DNA of 64,000 nt from assembly GCA_002730525.1 (NCBI GenBank), contig PCAK01000036.1:1-64000 (forward strand), in the 5' to 3' direction. Within the stretch, counting starts at the first letter, position 1; every line of letters starts with the position of its first letter. The stretch comes from Acidobacteriota bacterium (lineage in GTDB: Bacteria; Acidobacteriota; Vicinamibacteria; Vicinamibacterales; UBA823). The notes beneath the pieces are model-generated. The model was not told the origin of the DNA. It was given only the letters and a program-made list of their open reading frames with translations, and did no database searches. This document shows, one piece after another, positions 16,237 to 29,703 of this stretch. The translations under genes were made by a program, and so were the position numbers.

Positions 16237-17603
16237 CCCCAGGCGCGCCCTCGCCCGAGCGAGGCGTCTGGGTCAGCCGCTGGGGCTTCGTCCTGGCCGC
16301 GGCCGGTTCGGCGGTGGGCCTCGGCAACATCTGGCGCTTCCCCTACATCGTCGGCGAGAACGGCGGCGGCGCGTTCGTCCTCGTCTATCTGCTCTGCATC
16401 GTCTTCCTCGGGCTGCCGATCCTCGTCGCCGAACTGGGAATGGGCCGGTCGGTGCAGCGGACGCCGGTGGGTGCGTTCCAGCTGCTCGCGGGACGGCGAA
16501 GCGCCTGGGTCGGGCTGGGCTGGCTCGGCGTCGCCGTCGGGTTCCTGCTGCTGTCGTTCTACTCGGTCGTGGCCGGGTGGATGCTGCGTTACGCCTTCCT
16601 CGCCGTGAGCGGCGCGCTCAGCCGCGGCGGCGTCGCCGAGGTCCAGCAGACCTTCGGGACGATCGCCGGCGATGGTGCCGGCAGCGTGGCCGGTGCGCTG
16701 GTCTTCATCGGATTGAACGTGGCCATGGTCGGCGCCGGCATCCAGCGCGGGGTCGAGCGTTGGTCGCGCATCCTGATGCCGGCGCTGCTCGTGCTGCTAC
16801 TCGGCCTGATCGGCTACGCGACGACCCTGGACGGCTTTGCCGTGGGGGTCGCATTCCTGTTCCGCTTCGATCTGGGCGCGCTCGACCGGGGCGGCCTGCT
16901 GGAAGCCCTGGGGCATGCGTTCTTCACGCTGAGCGTCGGGTTGGGCGGCATGCTCACCTACGGGAGCTACCTGCCCGGCCGGAGCGGCGTCGTCGAGAAC
17001 GCGGTGGCCATCGTCCTGCTCGACACCGTCGTGGCCATGCTCTCGTGCCTGCTCGTCTTTCCGCTGGCCTTTACCTTCGGCCTGCCGCCCTCCGAGGGCC
17101 CCGGGCTGATCTTCGTCAGTTTGCCGATGGCCTTCGCCCAGATGCCGGCGGGTGGCTTCGTCGGGGCGGTGTTCTTCGTCCTGCTCATCTGCGCGGCGCT
17201 CACGAGTGGGCTGAGCATGCTCGAGCTGGCCGCGTCGTACTTCATCGATGAGCGGGGCTGGACCCGACGCCAGGCGGTGACACGGGTGGGCGGGATCATC
17301 GCGGTGCTCGCGCTGCCCTGCGCCTTGACCGGCAGCACGGAGGTGTTCGGGAGCGGGTTCGAAGCCCTCGTGGGCCGGAGCTATTTCGACTTCCTCGTCG
17401 ATCTGGTCACCAACTGGCTGACGCCGCTCGGCGGCCTCGGATTTGCGCTCTTCGTCGGCTGGCGACTGGGTCCCGGCGTTCGTCGCGGGCAGTTCGACGA
17501 AGGGGCGCCGGAGGCCGTCTACCGCGGCTGGCTCGCCGTGCTCCGTTTCCTGGCGCCCCCGGCCATCGTCCTCATCTTCCTGCGCGGCATCGGACTGCTC
17601 TAG
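16233..17603 (+). CDS. Sodium-dependent transporter, SNF (neurotransmitter:sodium symporter) family
   Basis: A 456-residue membrane protein using the GTG at 16233 that overlaps the previous stop (GTGA). The first helix has the family hallmark AAAGSAVGLGNIWRFPYIVG, the unwound Na+ and substrate site of LeuT-type carriers, followed by GGGAFVLVYL. About eleven to twelve membrane segments are visible, ending in LAPPAIVLIFLRGIGLL. Prokaryotic members import amino acids such as leucine, tryptophan, tyrosine or glycine together with Na+. Lying between a glyoxylate-type aminotransferase and the glycine cleavage genes, glycine or alanine is a reasonable guess for the substrate. Confidence 0.9.
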   Translation: MTPGAPSPERGVWVSRWGFVLAAAGSAVGLGNIWRFPYIVGENGGGAFVLVYLLCIVFLGLPILVAELGMGRSVQRTPVGAFQLLAGRRSAWVGLGWLGVAVGFLLLSFYSVVAGWMLRYAFLAVSGALSRGGVAEVQQTFGTIAGDGAGSVAGALVFIGLNVAMVGAGIQRGVERWSRILMPALLVLLLGLIGYATTLDGFAVGVAFLFRFDLGALDRGGLLEALGHAFFTLSVGLGGMLTYGSYLPGRSGVVENAVAIVLLDTVVAMLSCLLVFPLAFTFGLPPSEGPGLIFVSLPMAFAQMPAGGFVGAVFFVLLICAALTSGLSMLELAASYFIDERGWTRRQAVTRVGGIIAVLALPCALTGSTEVFGSGFEALVGRSYFDFLVDLVTNWLTPLGGLGFALFVGWRLGPGVRRGQFDEGAPEAVYRGWLAVLRFLAPPAIVLIFLRGIGLL

Positions 17604-17617
17604 TGCGGGGCGGTATC

Positions 17618-17647
17618 TTGACCCACCTTCGAAGCGCATAGTACGGT
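17618..17647 (+). promoter_or_regulatory. Possible promoter of gcvTHP
   Basis: TTGACC (17618-17623) and TACGGT (17642-17647) are separated by 18 bases, upstream of gcvT. The -35 box is good but the -10 box is weak. No glycine riboswitch core was seen in the 120-base leader. Confidence 0.35.
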
Positions 17648-17673
17648 AGCCCGGTTTGGCGGCCGGTCGAGGC

Positions 17674-17691
17674 CCGCGCCGTGTGGCGCGG
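17674..17691 (+). other. Hairpin in the gcvT leader
   Basis: CCGCGCC, loop GTGT, GGCGCGG give a perfect 7-bp GC stem, 32 bases before the gcvT start. It has no T-run and lies downstream of the putative promoter, so it may influence translation initiation or mRNA stability. Confidence 0.4.
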
Positions 17692-17723
17692 CGCCGCGGG
17701 AGGCTCCCCGAACACGTGACCGC

Positions 17724-18839
17724 ATGACCGACGCCGCCCAGACGCTCAAGCAGACGCCGCTCCACGCCCGCCATCTCTCGCAGGGCGCGCGCATGGTGCC
17801 GTTCGGTGGCTGGGAGATGCCGATCGAGTACGGCGGCCTTGTCAGCGAGCACATGGCGGTGCGTACGGCCGTCGGCCTGTTCGACGTCAGCCACATGGGC
17901 GAGATCGAGGTGGCCGGCGCTGACGCTCTGGCGGCGGTGCAGCGGATCTGCTGCAACGACGCGTCGAAGCTCGAGGTGGGCCAGGCGCAGTACTCGGGCC
18001 TCACGACGCCGCGCGGCACGCTCATCGACGACGTGCTGGTCTACCGGTTGGCGGACGACCACTTCATGCTCGTCGTCAACGCCGCCAACATCGCCAAGGA
18101 CTACCGCTGGATCGCCGACGAGATCCAGCCGGTCGGCGATGCTGTGGCCGTGAACGCGAGCAATCGCTACGCGCTCGTCGCCGTGCAGGGGCCGGCGGCC
18201 GTCGAGACGGTGCAGCCCGTGACCGGCGTCGAGCTGTCGGAGCTGGGCTACTACCGCTTCGTCACGGGGGAGGTGGCGGGGCAGCTCGCGACGATCTCCC
18301 GCACCGGGTACACCGGGGAGGATGGACTCGAGATCTACCTGGCGCCGCAGGCAGCCGACCGAGTCTGGCAGGCGCTCACCGAGAGCGGTGCGCCGCTGGG
18401 GCTGGTGCCGGCGGGACTGGGCGCGCGCGATACGTTGCGACTCGAGGCGGCGATGCGGCTCTACGGCAATGACATGGACGAGGAGACGACCGTCCTCGAG
18501 GCTGGGCTGGGCTGGTTGGTCGGCTGGGACAAGACGGAGTTCATCGGCCACGAGGCGCTGCGCGATCAGAAGGCCGCTGGGGTAGGCCGGCGGCTTGTCG
18601 GATTCGAACTGGTCGACCGCGGCATCGCCCGCCCGGGCTATCCCGTGCGGGTGGACGGCGAGGTGGTGGGCGCCGTGACCAGCGGCACCCAGACGCCGTT
18701 CGTGAAGAAGGCGATCGGGATGGCCTATCTGCCGGCCGCGCGGGCCAAGGCCGACACCGAGTTCGAGGTGGAGATCCGCCGCCGCTGGGCGCGTGCCAAG
18801 GTCGTGAAGATGCCGTTCTACAAGCGGCAGGGGAGCTGA
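17724..18839 (+). CDS. gcvT: Glycine cleavage system T protein (aminomethyltransferase)
   Basis: A 371-residue protein transferring the methylene unit from the lipoyl-bound aminomethyl group of GcvH to tetrahydrofolate, releasing ammonia. Typical segments are TPLHARHLSQGARMVPFGGW, the DVSHMGEI motif near residue 56, SRTGYTGEDGLEIY and the GARDTLRLEAAMRLYGND folate-binding region. The C-terminal barrel (RPGYPVRVDGEVVGAVTSG...) is complete. It starts an operon gcvT-gcvH-gcvP with five bases between gcvT and gcvH. The whole complex works in the cytoplasm and links glycine breakdown to one-carbon metabolism. Confidence 0.97.
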   Translation: MTDAAQTLKQTPLHARHLSQGARMVPFGGWEMPIEYGGLVSEHMAVRTAVGLFDVSHMGEIEVAGADALAAVQRICCNDASKLEVGQAQYSGLTTPRGTLIDDVLVYRLADDHFMLVVNAANIAKDYRWIADEIQPVGDAVAVNASNRYALVAVQGPAAVETVQPVTGVELSELGYYRFVTGEVAGQLATISRTGYTGEDGLEIYLAPQAADRVWQALTESGAPLGLVPAGLGARDTLRLEAAMRLYGNDMDEETTVLEAGLGWLVGWDKTEFIGHEALRDQKAAGVGRRLVGFELVDRGIARPGYPVRVDGEVVGAVTSGTQTPFVKKAIGMAYLPAARAKADTEFEVEIRRRWARAKVVKMPFYKRQGS

Positions 18840-18844
18840 GGCGC

Positions 18845-19216
18845 ATGTATCCGGACGACCGCAAGTACAGCAAGGATCACGAGTGGGTCAAGCTCTCGGG
18901 CGGCGAGGCAACGATCGGTATCACGCAGTACGCGCAGGAACAGCTGGGCGATGTCGTCTACGTGGAACTCCCCGAGGTGGGCCGCGCCGTGAAGCGGGGC
19001 GAGATCTTCGGCACGATCGAATCGGTGAAGGCCGTCTCCGAGCTGTTCTGCCCGATGTCGGGCGAGGTGACGGCGGTGAACGCGGACCTCAGCGACTACC
19101 CGGAGGTCGTCAACTCGAAGCCGCATGACACCTGGATGATCACCTTGAAGCTGGGCGATCCGTCCGAGGCCGAGGGCCTGCTCGACAGCGCAGGCTACCA
19201 GGCGTCGCTCGGGTGA
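18845..19216 (+). CDS. gcvH: Glycine cleavage system H protein (lipoyl carrier)
   Basis: A 123-residue lipoyl-domain protein that shuttles the aminomethyl intermediate between GcvP, GcvT and the lipoamide dehydrogenase. The lipoylation site is Lys62 in [20 protein letters not shown], within the expected hairpin. The N-terminal [11 protein letters not shown] and the [18 protein letters not shown] end are characteristic. It overlaps gcvP by four bases if GcvP starts at the GTG at 19213. No lpd or lipoate ligase gene is in the window, so these must be supplied elsewhere. Confidence 0.97.
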   Translation: MYPDDRKYSKDHEWVKLSGGEATIGITQYAQEQLGDVVYVELPEVGRAVKRGEIFGTIESVKAVSELFCPMSGEVTAVNADLSDYPEVVNSKPHDTWMITLKLGDPSEAEGLLDSAGYQASLG

Positions 19217-22113
19217 GGCCGGCGCCCGCCAGCCGCATGGGCACGAGTTCAGACGCAACCGATCGGTTCGTGCGGCGACATATCGGCCCGCGGCCGGCCG
19301 ATCGCGATCGGATGCTCGAGGCCGTGGGCGCCGAGTCGCTCGACGTCCTGATCGACCAGACGATTCCCAAGAGCATCCGGCTGCCGCGGCCGCTCGAGCT
19401 GCCCGAGGGCGAGTCGGAGCAGACGTGCGTCGATCGGCTGCGTCGGATCGCCGCCAAGAACCGCTGCTACCGGTCGTATATCGGGATGGGCTACTACGGG
19501 TGCATCACGCCTGCTGTCATCCTGCGCAACGTCCTCGAAAATCCGTCGTGGTACACGCCCTACACGCCGTACCAGGCCGAGATCGCGCAGGGCCGCCTCG
19601 AGGCGCTCCTCAACTTTCAGACGACGGTCATCGATCTGACGGGAATGGATGTCGCCAACGCGTCGCTGCTCGACGAGGCGACGGCGGCGGCCGAGGCGAT
19701 GGCGATGCTGTCGCGCGTGAGCCGTGGCCGGGGCCGCCGGTTCCTGGTGTCACCACACTGCTTCCCGCAGACGCGGGCGGTCGTTGCCGGGCGCGCGGAG
19801 CCGCTCGGGTTCGAGCTGGACGTCGCCGACCCATCCACCGCGACCTTCTCGGACGACGTCTTCGGAGTGTTGCTCCAGTATCCCGACGACTCGGGCGCGG
19901 CCACCGATCTGACGGAGACGATCGCGCGGGCCCACGCCGCCGGGGTGCTGGTGGCCGTCGCGACCGATCTGCTGGCGCTGACCGTGCTGAAGCCGCCGGG
20001 CGAGATGGGCGCCGACGTCGTCGTCGGCAATTCGCAGCGCTTCGGCGTCCAGCCGGGATATGGCGGGCCGCACGCGGCGTTCCTGGCCACCCGTCAGGCG
20101 CATATCCGCCAGATGCCGGGCCGCGTCATCGGGGCCTCGGTCGATGTCCACGGCGCGCCGGCATATCGCATGGCGCTGCAGACACGCGAGCAGCATATCC
20201 GGCGAGAGAAGGCGACCTCGAATATCTGCACGGCCCAGTCGCTGCTGGCCAACATGGCCGGCTTCTATGCCGTCTACCACGGACCGCAGGGCCTGGAGGC
20301 GATCGGTCGGCGGCTGCATCGCCTGGCGTGCGTGCTCGAGCGCCGGCTCGAGCGTTTCGGCTGCGAGCAGCGCAATGCGGAGTATTTCGACACGCTGCGT
20401 ATCGGCGTCGGGAGCCTCGAGCTGGCGGCCCGGGTGCCGGATGCGGCCGAGGCGGCGCATCTGAACTTCCGGTGGTTCGACGACGGTGACGTGGGCATCG
20501 CGCTCGACGAGACGTCGACCGAGGCCGACCTCGACGACATCGTGGCGGCGTTCGGCAAGGCGCTCGGGCGCGATCCGGTCGAGGCGGGCGACGACGCTCC
20601 GGGCGAGGAGGCGTTCTCCGACGGTGTCGCCCGCCAGAGCGCGTTTCTGACGCACCCCGTCTTTCAGACCCATCAGTCCGAAACCGAGATGATGCGGTAC
20701 CTGAAGCAGTTGGAACGCCGCGACATCGGGCTCGACACCTCGATGATTCCGCTCGGGTCGTGCACGATGAAGCTGAATCCCGCGGCGGCGATGCTCCCGG
20801 TCACCTGGCCGGCGATCGGCGATCTGCATCCGTTCGTGCCGGTGGATCAGGCCGCCGGCTACGCGCAGATCTTCGCGGAGCTGGAATCGGCGCTGTGCGG
20901 GATCACCGGCCTGGACGCCGTCTCGCTGCAGCCGAACTCGGGGGCCCAGGGTGAACTGGCGGGTCTGATGGTGATCCGCGCGTACCACCATCATCGCGGC
21001 GAGGATGGGCGCCGGGTCGTTCTGATCCCGTCGTCGGCCCACGGCACGAATCCCGCGTCGGCGGTCATGGCCGGCATGCAGGTGGTGGTGGTGGCGTGTG
21101 ACGACGCGGGCAACGTCGACGTCGACGACCTCCGCGCGAAGGCGGCGGAGCATGGCGCGGCGCTGAGCGCCTTGATGATCACCTACCCCTCGACGCATGG
21201 AGTGTTCGAGGAAGCTATCCGTGAGATCTGCGTGACGGTCCACGAGCACGGCGGGCAGGTCTACATGGACGGGGCCAATATGAACGCGCAGGTGGGCCTG
21301 ACGAGCCCGGCCGTGATCGGCGCCGACGTCTGTCATCTGAACCTGCACAAGACCTTCGCGGTTCCGCACGGCGGCGGGGGGCCGGGAATGGGGCCGATCG
21401 CCGTGGCGGCCCATCTGGCGCCCTACCTGCCGAGGCACCCGGTCGCCGGGCCGACGATGGCGCGAGGCATTCCGCCCGTGGCGGCGGCGCCGTGGGGCAG
21501 CGCGAGCATCCTGACGATTTCCTACGCCTACATCCGGATGCTGGGCGCGGACGGGCTGACCGACGCCACGCGCTACGCCATCCTGACTGCGAACTATCTC
21601 AAGGCGCGGCTCGAACCGCACTTCGAGGTGCTCTACGCGCGCCCGAATGGGCGGGTGGCGCACGAGTTGATCTTCGATCTGCGCCCGTTCCGCGAGGCGA
21701 CCGGCATCGACGAGCAGGATGTCGCGAAGCGGCTCATCGACTACGGGTTCCATGCGCCCACCGTGTCGTTCCCCGTGCCGGGCACGATGATGGTCGAGCC
21801 GACCGAGAGCGAGCCACTCGAAGAACTGGACCGGTTCTGCGAGGCGCTGATCGCGATTCGCGGTGAGATCCAGGCGATCGCCGACGGTCACGCGGACCGT
21901 CAAGACAATCTGCTGAAGAACGCCCCTCATACGGCGGCGGCCGTGGTGTCCGACACCTGGTCCCACCCGTATTCTCGGGAGGCCGCGGCGTTTCCACGGC
22001 CCTTCGTTCGGGCCCAGAAGTTCTGGCCGAGCGTTGGCCGGATCGACAACGCCTACGGCGACCGGCATCTGATCTGCAGTTGTCCGCCGGTCGAGGCCCG
22101 GGGCGAGGACTAG
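19213..22113 (+). CDS. gcvP: Glycine dehydrogenase (decarboxylating), full-length P protein
   Basis: A 966-residue PLP enzyme that decarboxylates glycine and loads the remaining aminomethyl group on GcvH. The two halves that are separate subunits in many bacteria are fused here: an N-terminal half with [18 protein letters not shown] and [20 protein letters not shown], and a catalytic C-terminal half. The PLP lysine is in [20 protein letters not shown] (codon 21349-21351), and [16 protein letters not shown] is another hallmark. GTG 19213 overlaps the gcvH stop; ATG 19237, giving 958 residues, is an equally likely start. Confidence 0.97.
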   Translation: MRPAPASRMGTSSDATDRFVRRHIGPRPADRDRMLEAVGAESLDVLIDQTIPKSIRLPRPLELPEGESEQTCVDRLRRIAAKNRCYRSYIGMGYYGCITPAVILRNVLENPSWYTPYTPYQAEIAQGRLEALLNFQTTVIDLTGMDVANASLLDEATAAAEAMAMLSRVSRGRGRRFLVSPHCFPQTRAVVAGRAEPLGFELDVADPSTATFSDDVFGVLLQYPDDSGAATDLTETIARAHAAGVLVAVATDLLALTVLKPPGEMGADVVVGNSQRFGVQPGYGGPHAAFLATRQAHIRQMPGRVIGASVDVHGAPAYRMALQTREQHIRREKATSNICTAQSLLANMAGFYAVYHGPQGLEAIGRRLHRLACVLERRLERFGCEQRNAEYFDTLRIGVGSLELAARVPDAAEAAHLNFRWFDDGDVGIALDETSTEADLDDIVAAFGKALGRDPVEAGDDAPGEEAFSDGVARQSAFLTHPVFQTHQSETEMMRYLKQLERRDIGLDTSMIPLGSCTMKLNPAAAMLPVTWPAIGDLHPFVPVDQAAGYAQIFAELESALCGITGLDAVSLQPNSGAQGELAGLMVIRAYHHHRGEDGRRVVLIPSSAHGTNPASAVMAGMQVVVVACDDAGNVDVDDLRAKAAEHGAALSALMITYPSTHGVFEEAIREICVTVHEHGGQVYMDGANMNAQVGLTSPAVIGADVCHLNLHKTFAVPHGGGGPGMGPIAVAAHLAPYLPRHPVAGPTMARGIPPVAAAPWGSASILTISYAYIRMLGADGLTDATRYAILTANYLKARLEPHFEVLYARPNGRVAHELIFDLRPFREATGIDEQDVAKRLIDYGFHAPTVSFPVPGTMMVEPTESEPLEELDRFCEALIAIRGEIQAIADGHADRQDNLLKNAPHTAAAVVSDTWSHPYSREAAAFPRPFVRAQKFWPSVGRIDNAYGDRHLICSCPPVEARGED

Positions 22114-22135
22114 CCGCCCGGGGTCGAGCTGAGGG

Positions 22136-23011
22136 TCAGGTAGTGCGGTTGAGCGCCGCGGCCGTCCGGCGTAACTCGGCCAGGAGCGTCAGGGTCACCG
22201 GGCCGGGCTGACCAGCGCCGATCGTCCTCGCACCCACCTTGACGATCGGCACGATCTCGCGGGTCGTGCTGGTGAGGAAGGCCTCGTCGGCCGTGGCGAG
22301 GTCGCCGTCCTGCAGCACCGCCTCCGCGACAGGCACGTCGATGGCCGCACCCACCTCGAAGACGAAGTTGCGCGTGATTCCCTCGAGCAGCCCGGCGTCG
22401 AGTGGCGGTGTGAGCGCCGTGCCATCCCGGACGATGAAGAAGTTCGACTGCGAGCACTCGACCAGGTCGCCCTGGTAGTTGCGCATCAGCGCCTCGTAGG
22501 TGCCCTCCTGAAGCGCCTGCTGCATCGCCAGAGCGTTGTTCAGCAGATTGTTCGACTTGATCGCCGGGTGCACCGAGTCGGGGTGATTGCGTACGACCGA
22601 GACGAGCGATACGGCGACGCCCGTCGCCTGGAACTCGGCCGGCACCTCGGGAAGCGGCTTCACGATGATGACGAGCGACGGCGTCGTCGCGGTCTTGGGG
22701 TCGTAGCTGATGTCGCCGACCCCGCGCGTGAGCAGGAGGCGAACGTACGCCTCGCCTTCGGCGGCGCCGGCGGCGATCGTCTCGATGATACGCGTGTGCA
22801 CGCCGGCGTCATCGAGCGGGCACGCCAGGTCGATGCGCGCGGCCGAACGGCGCAGCCGATCCATGTGCCGGTCGAACAGGAACGGAAGTCGGTTGTAGGT
22901 GCGGATCGTTTCGTAGACACCCTCGCCGAAGAGGAATCCGCGATCGAACACCGAGATCGACGCCGTGGCACCGTCGGTGATCGTGCCGTTGACGTTCACG
23001 GTGGCTGACAT
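22136..23011 (-). CDS. Class IV PLP aminotransferase (branched-chain / D-amino acid aminotransferase-like)
   Basis: A 291-residue fold-type IV protein. The start at 23009-23011 has GGAGGAG eight bases upstream, so a longer reading frame to 23425 is not needed. Motifs are SVFDRGFLFGEGVYETIRTY at the N-terminus, the PLP lysine in AIKSNNLLNNALAMQQA, the glutamate in LVECSQSNFFIV and the C-terminal EAFLTSTTREIVPIVKVG. These fit branched-chain aminotransferases (IlvE), D-alanine aminotransferases and 4-amino-4-deoxychorismate lyases. The STTREI ending and the short length do not separate the three, so the substrate remains open. It converges with gcvP. Confidence 0.85.
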   Translation of the reverse strand: MSATVNVNGTITDGATASISVFDRGFLFGEGVYETIRTYNRLPFLFDRHMDRLRRSAARIDLACPLDDAGVHTRIIETIAAGAAEGEAYVRLLLTRGVGDISYDPKTATTPSLVIIVKPLPEVPAEFQATGVAVSLVSVVRNHPDSVHPAIKSNNLLNNALAMQQALQEGTYEALMRNYQGDLVECSQSNFFIVRDGTALTPPLDAGLLEGITRNFVFEVGAAIDVPVAEAVLQDGDLATADEAFLTSTTREIVPIVKVGARTIGAGQPGPVTLTLLAELRRTAAALNRTT

Positions 23012-23169
23012 CCGCTGTCGCTCCTCCAGCTGCGAATCGGGTCGTGTCCGGTGCGGCCGTCGCCCGCGTGCGATGCGTCGCGCCGTCGACTCCGGCAGCG
23101 TAACTCTTGTGCTAGACTTCGTGCAAGCGGTCGCCCCGTCACTTCTCGGCGGTGGCGCCGCTCCTTCCG

Positions 23170-24741
23170 ATGCGAGTCCTGAACACCGAGCAGATGCGCG
23201 AGGCGGACCGCCGGACGACCGAAGAGATCGGGCTGCCGTCGGTCGTGTTGATGGAGAACGCCGGGCGGCAGGTCGTGGCGGCGCTCGAGGCGCACTTCGA
23301 CGATCTGGCGACGCAGCGCGTGGCCGTGCTGTGCGGACGCGGCAACAACGGCGGCGATGGGTTCGTGATTGCGCGGACACTGAAGCAGCGTGATATCGAG
23401 GCGGCGGTCTTCGTCTTTGGCCCACTGGCCGGCGTGCAGGGCGACGCGCGTCGCAATCTGGACATCCTCGGCCAGGTTGGCATGACGGTCGTCGAGATTC
23501 CCGACGAGCAGGCCTGGGAGCTGCACTATTCCGAGATCGCCGCGTTCGACGTCATCGTCGATGCCATTCTCGGGACGGGCATCCGCGTTCCGCTGGTCGG
23601 CTTGATGCAGACGCTCGTGGCCGACGTCAACGGCCTCGACATTCCGGTCGTGTCGGTGGATCTGCCGACCGGGCTGTCGGCGGATTCGCACGATGTCGTG
23701 GGCGAGGCGATCGAGGCCATCCTGACCGTGACGATGGGGGCACCGAAGCTGCCGTTGGTCCTGCCGCCGGCCGAGGCGCACGCTGGCGATCTCGTTGTCG
23801 CCGACGTTGGGATCCCCGGGCCGGTGATCGACGCGCTCGAGGGGCCGCGACTCGAACTGATCACGCGCGAGGGCGTCCGTGACATGGTCGCCGCTCGGCC
23901 GGCAGAGTCGCACAAGGGGGACTTCGGCCGGGTGCTGGTCGTGGCCGGCTCGGTGGGGAAGAGCGGGGCCGCCGGCCTCGCCGCGACCGGCGCGCTCAAG
24001 AGCGGCGCGGGCCTCGTGACCGTGGCCACGCCGCGGTCGTGCCAGGCCGTCGTTGCGGGCTATGCCGCCGACTACATGACGGTCGGGCTCGAGGACACGC
24101 CCGAGGGCTGCGTCGACCTGCTGGCACTCGACCAGGTGCTCGAGCTGACCGCCGATGTCATCGCCGCGGGTCCGGGCCTGGGTCAGGGGCCGTCGGTGGT
24201 CGCGTTCGTCCACGGTTTGCTCGAGCGGAGCGGCGCGCCGCTGGTCCTCGATGCCGACGCGCTCAATGCGTGCGTCGGCGATGCCGAGCGGCTCCACGGC
24301 CGCGACGGGCTCGATCTGATCATCACGCCGCACCCCGGCGAGATGGCTCGGCTCCAGGGTACGACGGTGGAGGACGTTCAGGCGAACCGGATCGAGGCGG
24401 CGCGATCGTTCGCGACCACCCACGCGGTCCATGTCGTCCTGAAGGGGCATCGCACGGTCGTCGCATGTCCGAACGGCCGGACGTTCATCAATCTCACCGG
24501 TAATCCGGGCATGGCGACCGGCGGCATCGGCGACGTCCTCACCGGCATCATCGCCGCCTGGTCGGCGCAACTTCTTGATGCGGAGGCGGCATGCAAGGCC
24601 GGCGTCTACCTGCACGGGTTGGCGGGTGACCTGGCCGAGGCGGACGAGGGCGAGGTGGCGCTCACGGCCTCCGATCTGCCGCTCCATCTTGGGGACGCCG
24701 TGCGGGAACTCTCCGGACGCCGGCGCGACCCCGACGCCTGA
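23170..24741 (+). CDS. nnr: Bifunctional NAD(P)H-hydrate epimerase / ADP-dependent NAD(P)H-hydrate dehydratase
   Basis: About 523 residues from the ATG at 23170. Two fused repair enzymes are present. The N-terminal YjeF_N epimerase (about residues 1-215) has NTEQMREADRRT, ENAGRQVVAAL and the loop LCGRGNNGGDGFVIAR. The C-terminal ribokinase-like dehydratase (about 230-523) has HKGDFGRVLVVAGS, ADALNA, TPHPGEMARL and the GNPGMATGGIGDVLTG ATP-site motif. Together they restore hydrated NADH and NADPH. The gene is 14 bases upstream of tsaE, a frequent neighbour of yjeF in bacteria. Confidence 0.95.
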   Translation: MRVLNTEQMREADRRTTEEIGLPSVVLMENAGRQVVAALEAHFDDLATQRVAVLCGRGNNGGDGFVIARTLKQRDIEAAVFVFGPLAGVQGDARRNLDILGQVGMTVVEIPDEQAWELHYSEIAAFDVIVDAILGTGIRVPLVGLMQTLVADVNGLDIPVVSVDLPTGLSADSHDVVGEAIEAILTVTMGAPKLPLVLPPAEAHAGDLVVADVGIPGPVIDALEGPRLELITREGVRDMVAARPAESHKGDFGRVLVVAGSVGKSGAAGLAATGALKSGAGLVTVATPRSCQAVVAGYAADYMTVGLEDTPEGCVDLLALDQVLELTADVIAAGPGLGQGPSVVAFVHGLLERSGAPLVLDADALNACVGDAERLHGRDGLDLIITPHPGEMARLQGTTVEDVQANRIEAARSFATTHAVHVVLKGHRTVVACPNGRTFINLTGNPGMATGGIGDVLTGIIAAWSAQLLDAEAACKAGVYLHGLAGDLAEADEGEVALTASDLPLHLGDAVRELSGRRRDPDA

Positions 24742-24755
24742 CACGGTCCCTAGCG

Positions 24756-25208
24756 ATGTCCATCCAGCGGACGGCCTCGGAGGCCGAGACCGAACAGGTC
24801 GGCGCGGCACTGGCGGTGCAGATCAGTCCGGGTGCCGTCGTGCTGCTCTACGGCGAGTTGGGCGCGGGCAAGACCGCGTTCGTCCGAGGACTGGCCGGCG
24901 GACTCGGCGTCAAGCCGGAGCAGGTCAGTAGTCCGACCTTCACGCTCATCCAGGAGTATCGCGGGCGGATGACGGTCCACCACGTGGACCTGTACCGGGT
25001 CGCGGGCCGCGAGATCGATGATCTCGGGCTGGATGAACTGGCCGAGGGCGATGCGGTCGTCGTGATCGAGTGGGCCGATCGGCTGCCCCGTCCGCTGGAC
25101 GGGGCGTATGTCGTGCGGATTGCCGATCGGGGTGGGGACCGGCGTGACATCGACATCGACGCGGCGGGCGCGCACGCGCCAGCCCGGCCGGTTCACTCCG
25201 CGCGATAG
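24756..25208 (+). CDS. tsaE: tRNA threonylcarbamoyladenosine biosynthesis ATPase
   Basis: A 150-residue P-loop protein required with TsaB, TsaC and TsaD for t6A37 modification of tRNAs decoding ANN codons. The Walker A box is GELGAGKT (residues 33-40), followed by [14 protein letters not shown] with the switch region, VHHVDLYRV with the family Asp, and [11 protein letters not shown] as the Walker B-like strand. It is 14 bases from nnr. Its last 16 bases overlap the 3' end of guaB on the opposite strand, so the two transcripts converge. Confidence 0.95.
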   Translation: MSIQRTASEAETEQVGAALAVQISPGAVVLLYGELGAGKTAFVRGLAGGLGVKPEQVSSPTFTLIQEYRGRMTVHHVDLYRVAGREIDDLGLDELAEGDAVVVIEWADRLPRPLDGAYVVRIADRGGDRRDIDIDAAGAHAPARPVHSAR

Positions 25209-26731
25209 TTCGGAGCTTCCTTCGAGATCACGACGTCGTGGACGTGGCTCTCGCGCATGCCGGCGGGCGTGATGCGTACCAGCTTCGCGCCCCGCTGAAG
25301 GTCCACGACCGTCTCGCAGCCGCAGTAGCCCATCCCGGCGCGGAGGCCGCCCACCAGTTGATGGAGGAGGACGGCCAGGCCGCCCTTGTGCGGCACGCGC
25401 CCCTCAATGCCCTCGGGCACGAGCTTCGGGCCGTCCTCCGGAGCGCCCTCCAGTTCGAACTCGTCCTGAAAATACCGGTCGCGGCTGCCCTGCCGCATCG
25501 CGCCGATCGACCCCATGCCGCGGTACTCCTTGAAGCTGCGGCCCTGGTACAGGATCAACTCCCCGGGGCTCTCGTCGGTCCCGGCAAACAGGCTGCCGAT
25601 CATGACCACGCTCGCGCCGACGGCGAGGGCCTTGGTGAGGTCGCCCGAATACCGAATTCCGCCGTCGGCGATGATCGGGATGCCGTGGCGCGCGCCGACG
25701 GACGCACAGTCGTCGATCGAGGAGATCATCGGCATGCCGATGCCCGCGATGATCCGTGTCGTGCAGATCGAGCCCGAGCCGATACCCACCTTGACCGCGT
25801 CGACCCCTATGTCGATCAGCGCCTGCGTGGCCTCCCCGGTCGCCACGTTGCCCGCGATGAGATCGGTGTCTGGGAAGACGGTCCGCAGCCGCTTGACCAT
25901 CTCCATGACGCCCTGGGAGTGCCCGTGGGCCGTATCGACGACGAGAACGTCGGCATGGGCGGCCACGAGCGCCGCGGCCCGTTCGGGAGTGTCTTTCGCG
26001 ATGCCGACGGCCGCGCCGACGCGCAGCCGTCCGAGGTCGTCCTTGCAGGCGTTTGGATACTTGATCACCTTCTGGATGTCCTTGACGGTGATCAATCCCT
26101 TGAGCATGTAGTCCTGATCGACGACCAGGAGCTTCTCGACCTTGTGTCTGTGCAGGATCTCCTTCGCCTGGTCGAGCGTCGTGCCGACGGGCACCGTGAT
26201 CAGGTTCTCGCGCGTCATGACGTCCCCAATCGGCCGGTGGGTGCCGCCTTCGAACCTGAGGTCGCGGTTCGTCAGGATGCCCACGAGACGGCCTTCCTTG
26301 TGCCCGTTCTCCGTGATCGGCACACCCGAGATGCGGTACTTCCGCATGAGCGCAAGCGCTTCGTGGATCTGGTTGGTCGGCGAGAGCGTGATCGGGTTGA
26401 CGATCATGCCGCTTTCAGATCGCTTGACGCGGTCGACCTCGGAGGCCTGCTCCTCGATCGGCAAATTCTTATGAATGATGCCCATGCCGCCGTGCTGGGC
26501 CATCGCAATCGCCAGCCCCGACTCGGTGACCGTGTCCATCGCGGCGCTCACGATAGGTACGTTGAGCTTCAGGTTGCGCGTCAACCAGGTTCCGACGTCG
26601 ACCTGACTGGGCAGGACCTTGGATTGCTGGGGCACCAGCAACACATCATCGAAGGTCAGGGCGGTCTCGATGGTGGACTCTCGGTGTGGCGAGGTCGCGG
26701 CGTCAGCGTTCGTCTTCGTCTGTAGAGGCAT
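25193..26731 (-). CDS. guaB: IMP dehydrogenase
   Basis: A 512-residue enzyme oxidising IMP to XMP, the first step of guanine nucleotide synthesis. [20 protein letters not shown] is the standard N-terminus. Two CBS domains lie at about residues 115-230 ([40 protein letters not shown]). The catalytic cysteine is in [17 protein letters not shown], and the flap Arg-Tyr region is EGRVPHKGG. It follows secA by 15 bases on the minus strand, so both are probably on one transcript from the promoter at 29704-29732. Confidence 0.97.
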   Translation of the reverse strand: MPLQTKTNADAATSPHRESTIETALTFDDVLLVPQQSKVLPSQVDVGTWLTRNLKLNVPIVSAAMDTVTESGLAIAMAQHGGMGIIHKNLPIEEQASEVDRVKRSESGMIVNPITLSPTNQIHEALALMRKYRISGVPITENGHKEGRLVGILTNRDLRFEGGTHRPIGDVMTRENLITVPVGTTLDQAKEILHRHKVEKLLVVDQDYMLKGLITVKDIQKVIKYPNACKDDLGRLRVGAAVGIAKDTPERAAALVAAHADVLVVDTAHGHSQGVMEMVKRLRTVFPDTDLIAGNVATGEATQALIDIGVDAVKVGIGSGSICTTRIIAGIGMPMISSIDDCASVGARHGIPIIADGGIRYSGDLTKALAVGASVVMIGSLFAGTDESPGELILYQGRSFKEYRGMGSIGAMRQGSRDRYFQDEFELEGAPEDGPKLVPEGIEGRVPHKGGLAVLLHQLVGGLRAGMGYCGCETVVDLQRGAKLVRITPAGMRESHVHDVVISKEAPNYRAE

Positions 26732-26746
26732 GGCGCACCCGCTAGT

Positions 26747-29650
<2,904 letters not shown>

Positions 29651-29703
29651 ACGCGGTTCGAAACGGAGACAGAGGGCCGCGTTTCGGTGCGGATATTCGA
29701 CTG

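Noticed and set aside
17604-17723. Glycine riboswitch in the gcvT leader
   Set aside because: The leader has a GC-rich hairpin but no match to the conserved GGAGAG and CCGAAGGGG-type core segments of the glycine aptamer, and it is too short for a tandem aptamer.
19750-22068. Very long open frame antisense to gcvP (and similar ones antisense to guaB, secA and the 16.8-18.5 kb region)
   Set aside because: High GC removes stop codons from the complementary frames. The translations are Arg/His/Asp-rich and low in complexity, while the plus-strand products are clear family members.
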